Assembly (NCBI GenBank): GCA_023389155.1
Contig: JAEWEV010000019.1
Span: forward strand, 1 to 64,000
Direction of reading: 5' to 3'
Length of the DNA: 64,000 nt
Source: Pseudomonadota bacterium
Lineage (GTDB): Bacteria > Pseudomonadota > Gammaproteobacteria > Burkholderiales > Burkholderiaceae_B
Made by a program: the position numbers and the translations under genes. The number at the start of each line of letters is the position of its first letter. Positions within the stretch are counted from its first letter, which is position 1. Below the pieces are notes generated by a model, which saw only the letters and a program-made list of their open reading frames with translations, made no database searches and was not told the origin of the DNA. This document shows positions 62,394 through 64,000 of this stretch, one piece after another.

Positions 62394-62919
62394 GGATGCG
62401 CAATCCCTGACCGACCCGGCACCTGCCTTACCGGCAGAGCCGGGTGCTCAAGCCCGGCCATGGTGGCTGGGGATCGCTGTTATCCTGATGGGCTGTGTCT
62501 GTCTTTACGCGGCGAGCGCCCTGCCCGCTACGGCGCAATATGCTGCAATCGGACCGGGAATGTTTGTTTCAGTGGTCGGTGGCGGCCTGCTGCTGCTTGG
62601 CATTCTGTTGCTGATTCAGATTGCACGTGGCGAGCGCTTCGAATCCCAGGACACTGAAAATGCCGAGGGCAATCTGCCCATGGACAAACGGGCATTTATC
62701 ACGGCGCTTTGCGGAACCATCGTTCCCGCGCTTACCATGGAAACACTTGGCCTTCCCCTTACGGCAATGATCGCATTCACCCTGGTGGCCCGCGCTTTCG
62801 GTTCAAAGAAAACCATTACCGACCTGATCACTGGTGCCATCCTGGGTTCCCTGTGCTGGTTTTTCTTTTCGCGCCTGGGCCTTCAGCTCGGCGGATTTCT
62901 CCCCCTGGCGGGCTTCTGA
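62383..62919 (+). CDS. tctB: tripartite tricarboxylate transporter small membrane subunit TctB
   Basis: A 178-residue protein with four hydrophobic segments, including WWLGIAVILMGCVCLYAAS and GMFVSVVGGGLLLLGILLLI. It starts at TTG 62383, eight bases after AAGGA, overlapping the tctC stop by 11 bp. A Pro/Ala-rich N-terminus of about 25 residues precedes TM1. Low sequence conservation is normal for TctB; the assignment leans on its place between tctC and tctA. Confidence 0.88.
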   Translation: MQNKDAQSLTDPAPALPAEPGAQARPWWLGIAVILMGCVCLYAASALPATAQYAAIGPGMFVSVVGGGLLLLGILLLIQIARGERFESQDTENAEGNLPMDKRAFITALCGTIVPALTMETLGLPLTAMIAFTLVARAFGSKKTITDLITGAILGSLCWFFFSRLGLQLGGFLPLAGF

Positions 62920-64000
62920 ATGGATACCTTCGGTTTACTTCTGCACGGCTTTGATATCGCGTTGCAACCCATGAACCTGTTCTGGGCCCTGGTGGGCTCA
63001 ATACTGGGTACGGCCATTGGGATTCTGCCCGGTATCGGGCCCGCTCTGACGATCGCCCTGCTTCTGCCTGTCACTGTCTCGGTCGGACCGGTATCAGCAT
63101 TTATCATGTTTGCCGGGGTGCTGTATGGTGCCATGTACGGTGGTTCCACCACGTCAATCCTGATCAACACTCCGGGAGAAGCCGGTTCCATGATGACTGC
63201 GCTGGAAGGCAACAAAATGGCGCGCTCCGGACGCGGCGCCGCAGCGCTTGCTACTGCCGCCGTCGGCTCGTTCGTCGCAGGTACGATCGCAACCATTCTG
63301 CTTACCTTTGCCGCCCCCTCCATCGCTGAAATCGCCTTCTTTTTCAAACCGGCAGATTACTTTGCCCTGACCGTTCTGGCCTTCACTTCTGTTGCCGTCG
63401 TCATGGGTACCTCCCGGGTGCGAGGTTTCATCTCACTGTTTATCGGACTGGCATTCGGGGTTATCGGCATCGATAAAATGACCGGACAGCCACGCATGAC
63501 ATTCGGCGCCAGTTCGCTGCTGGACGGCATGGAACTGACCGTTGTACTGGTATCGCTCTTTGCCATCGGCGAAATCATTTATGTCGCCAGTCGCTATCGC
63601 CATCAAAAAGATGACATTCTTCCCATCAAGGGTGGCCTGTGGATGACGAAGGACGACTGGAAGCGTTCATTCATGCCGTGGATGCGCGGTACTGCCATCG
63701 GATTTCCCATGGGTGCGCTGCCCGGCGGCGGGTCCGAAATTCCGACCATGCTCTCTTACACGCTGGAAAAGAAACTCTGCAAGAAGAAAGAAGAATTCGG
63801 TACCGTGGGCGCTATCGAAGGCGTTGCCGGGCCGGAAGCGGCCAATAATGCCGCAGCAGCAGGTGTCCTGGTTCCGCTACTAACCCTGGGACTGCCAACG
63901 TCGGCGACCGCCGCGATACTGCTTGCCGCATTCCAGAATTTCGGATTGCAGCCCGGGCCGTTTCTCTTTACGTCCAACCCCGAACTGATCTGGGGTCTGA
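62920..64000 (+). CDS. tctA: tripartite tricarboxylate transporter large membrane subunit TctA (partial, cut by window end)
   Basis: About 360 of the usual 500 or so residues are present. It begins MDTFGLLLHGFDIALQPMN directly after the tctB stop. The motifs ILPGIGPALTIALLLP, GAMYGGSTTSILINTPGE and FPMGALPGGGSEIPTMLSYT are the conserved TctA loops, and LGLPTSATAAILLAAFQNF follows near the edge. Twelve helices are expected in the full protein. The frame is open to the last base. Confidence 0.94.
   Translation, partial: MDTFGLLLHGFDIALQPMNLFWALVGSILGTAIGILPGIGPALTIALLLPVTVSVGPVSAFIMFAGVLYGAMYGGSTTSILINTPGEAGSMMTALEGNKMARSGRGAAALATAAVGSFVAGTIATILLTFAAPSIAEIAFFFKPADYFALTVLAFTSVAVVMGTSRVRGFISLFIGLAFGVIGIDKMTGQPRMTFGASSLLDGMELTVVLVSLFAIGEIIYVASRYRHQKDDILPIKGGLWMTKDDWKRSFMPWMRGTAIGFPMGALPGGGSEIPTMLSYTLEKKLCKKKEEFGTVGAIEGVAGPEAANNAAAAGVLVPLLTLGLPTSATAAILLAAFQNFGLQPGPFLFTSNPELIWGL

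Overview
The window looks like a chromosomal segment of a betaproteobacterium of the family Alcaligenaceae (Bordetella/Achromobacter/Advenella type). This rests on gene content and on orders I recall from that family (ampG-metW-metX, ftsE-ftsX-mutY, rodA-mrdA-mreD-mreC-mreB, coaE-zapD), on moderately high GC, and on Bug/Tct-type tricarboxylate uptake genes. I could not run a search, so the genus is not assigned; Advenella-like is a guess. No rRNA, tRNA, CRISPR array, phage or insertion sequence was recognised. Genes are densely packed and many neighbours overlap by 4 bp.

Layout. 1-2100 (+): tail of an unknown gene, a DUF815 ATPase and a Nudix/thiamine-phosphate-synthase-like fusion. 2158-3117 (-): serine acetyltransferase. 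3330-12278 (-): a complete MdtABC-type RND efflux operon with its outer-membrane channel. 12429-14671 (-): zapD, coaE and a reduced prepilin peptidase. 15041-15951: an NlpE-like lipoprotein convergent with a stand-alone LuxR-type HTH protein. 16033-17978 (-): panC, scpA, DUF3460. 18069-22230 (-): a general amino-acid ABC transporter (aapJQMP). 22443-25114 (+): ftsE, ftsX, mutY. 25229-31039 (-): the rod-shape cluster mreBCD-mrdA-rodA. 31265-34547 (+): gatCAB. 34628-39961: pyrE, a LysR regulator divergent from DoxX, a LigB-type dioxygenase, an EamA exporter and an exonuclease III. 39958-42122 (-): two multiheme cytochromes c. 42135-45228 (-): metX-metW-ampG, preceded by a SAM-II riboswitch. 45332-48599: a lipoprotein, gshA and a Rieske oxygenase. 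48650-55880 (-): a six-gene glycan cluster. 56157-59267 (-): a second polar amino-acid ABC transporter. 59452-64000 (+): a DUF2817 peptidase-like protein, a tautomerase and tctC-tctB-tctA (the last cut by the window end).

Most of the window is housekeeping: cell division and shape, cofactor synthesis, tRNA amidation, methionine and glutathione synthesis, nutrient uptake. The most unusual part is the 7.2-kb unidirectional cluster at 48650-55880. It encodes four glycosyltransferases (one of the processive, membrane-embedded NodC/cellulose-synthase type), a PIG-L deacetylase fused to a NodS-like methyltransferase, and an acyl-CoA-dehydrogenase-fold protein whose usual catalytic glutamate position is alanine. 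Together these suggest synthesis and tailoring of an uncharacterised amino-sugar-containing glycan or glycoconjugate. The second notable element is the SAM-II riboswitch, whose 3' strand contains the metX Shine-Dalgarno sequence.
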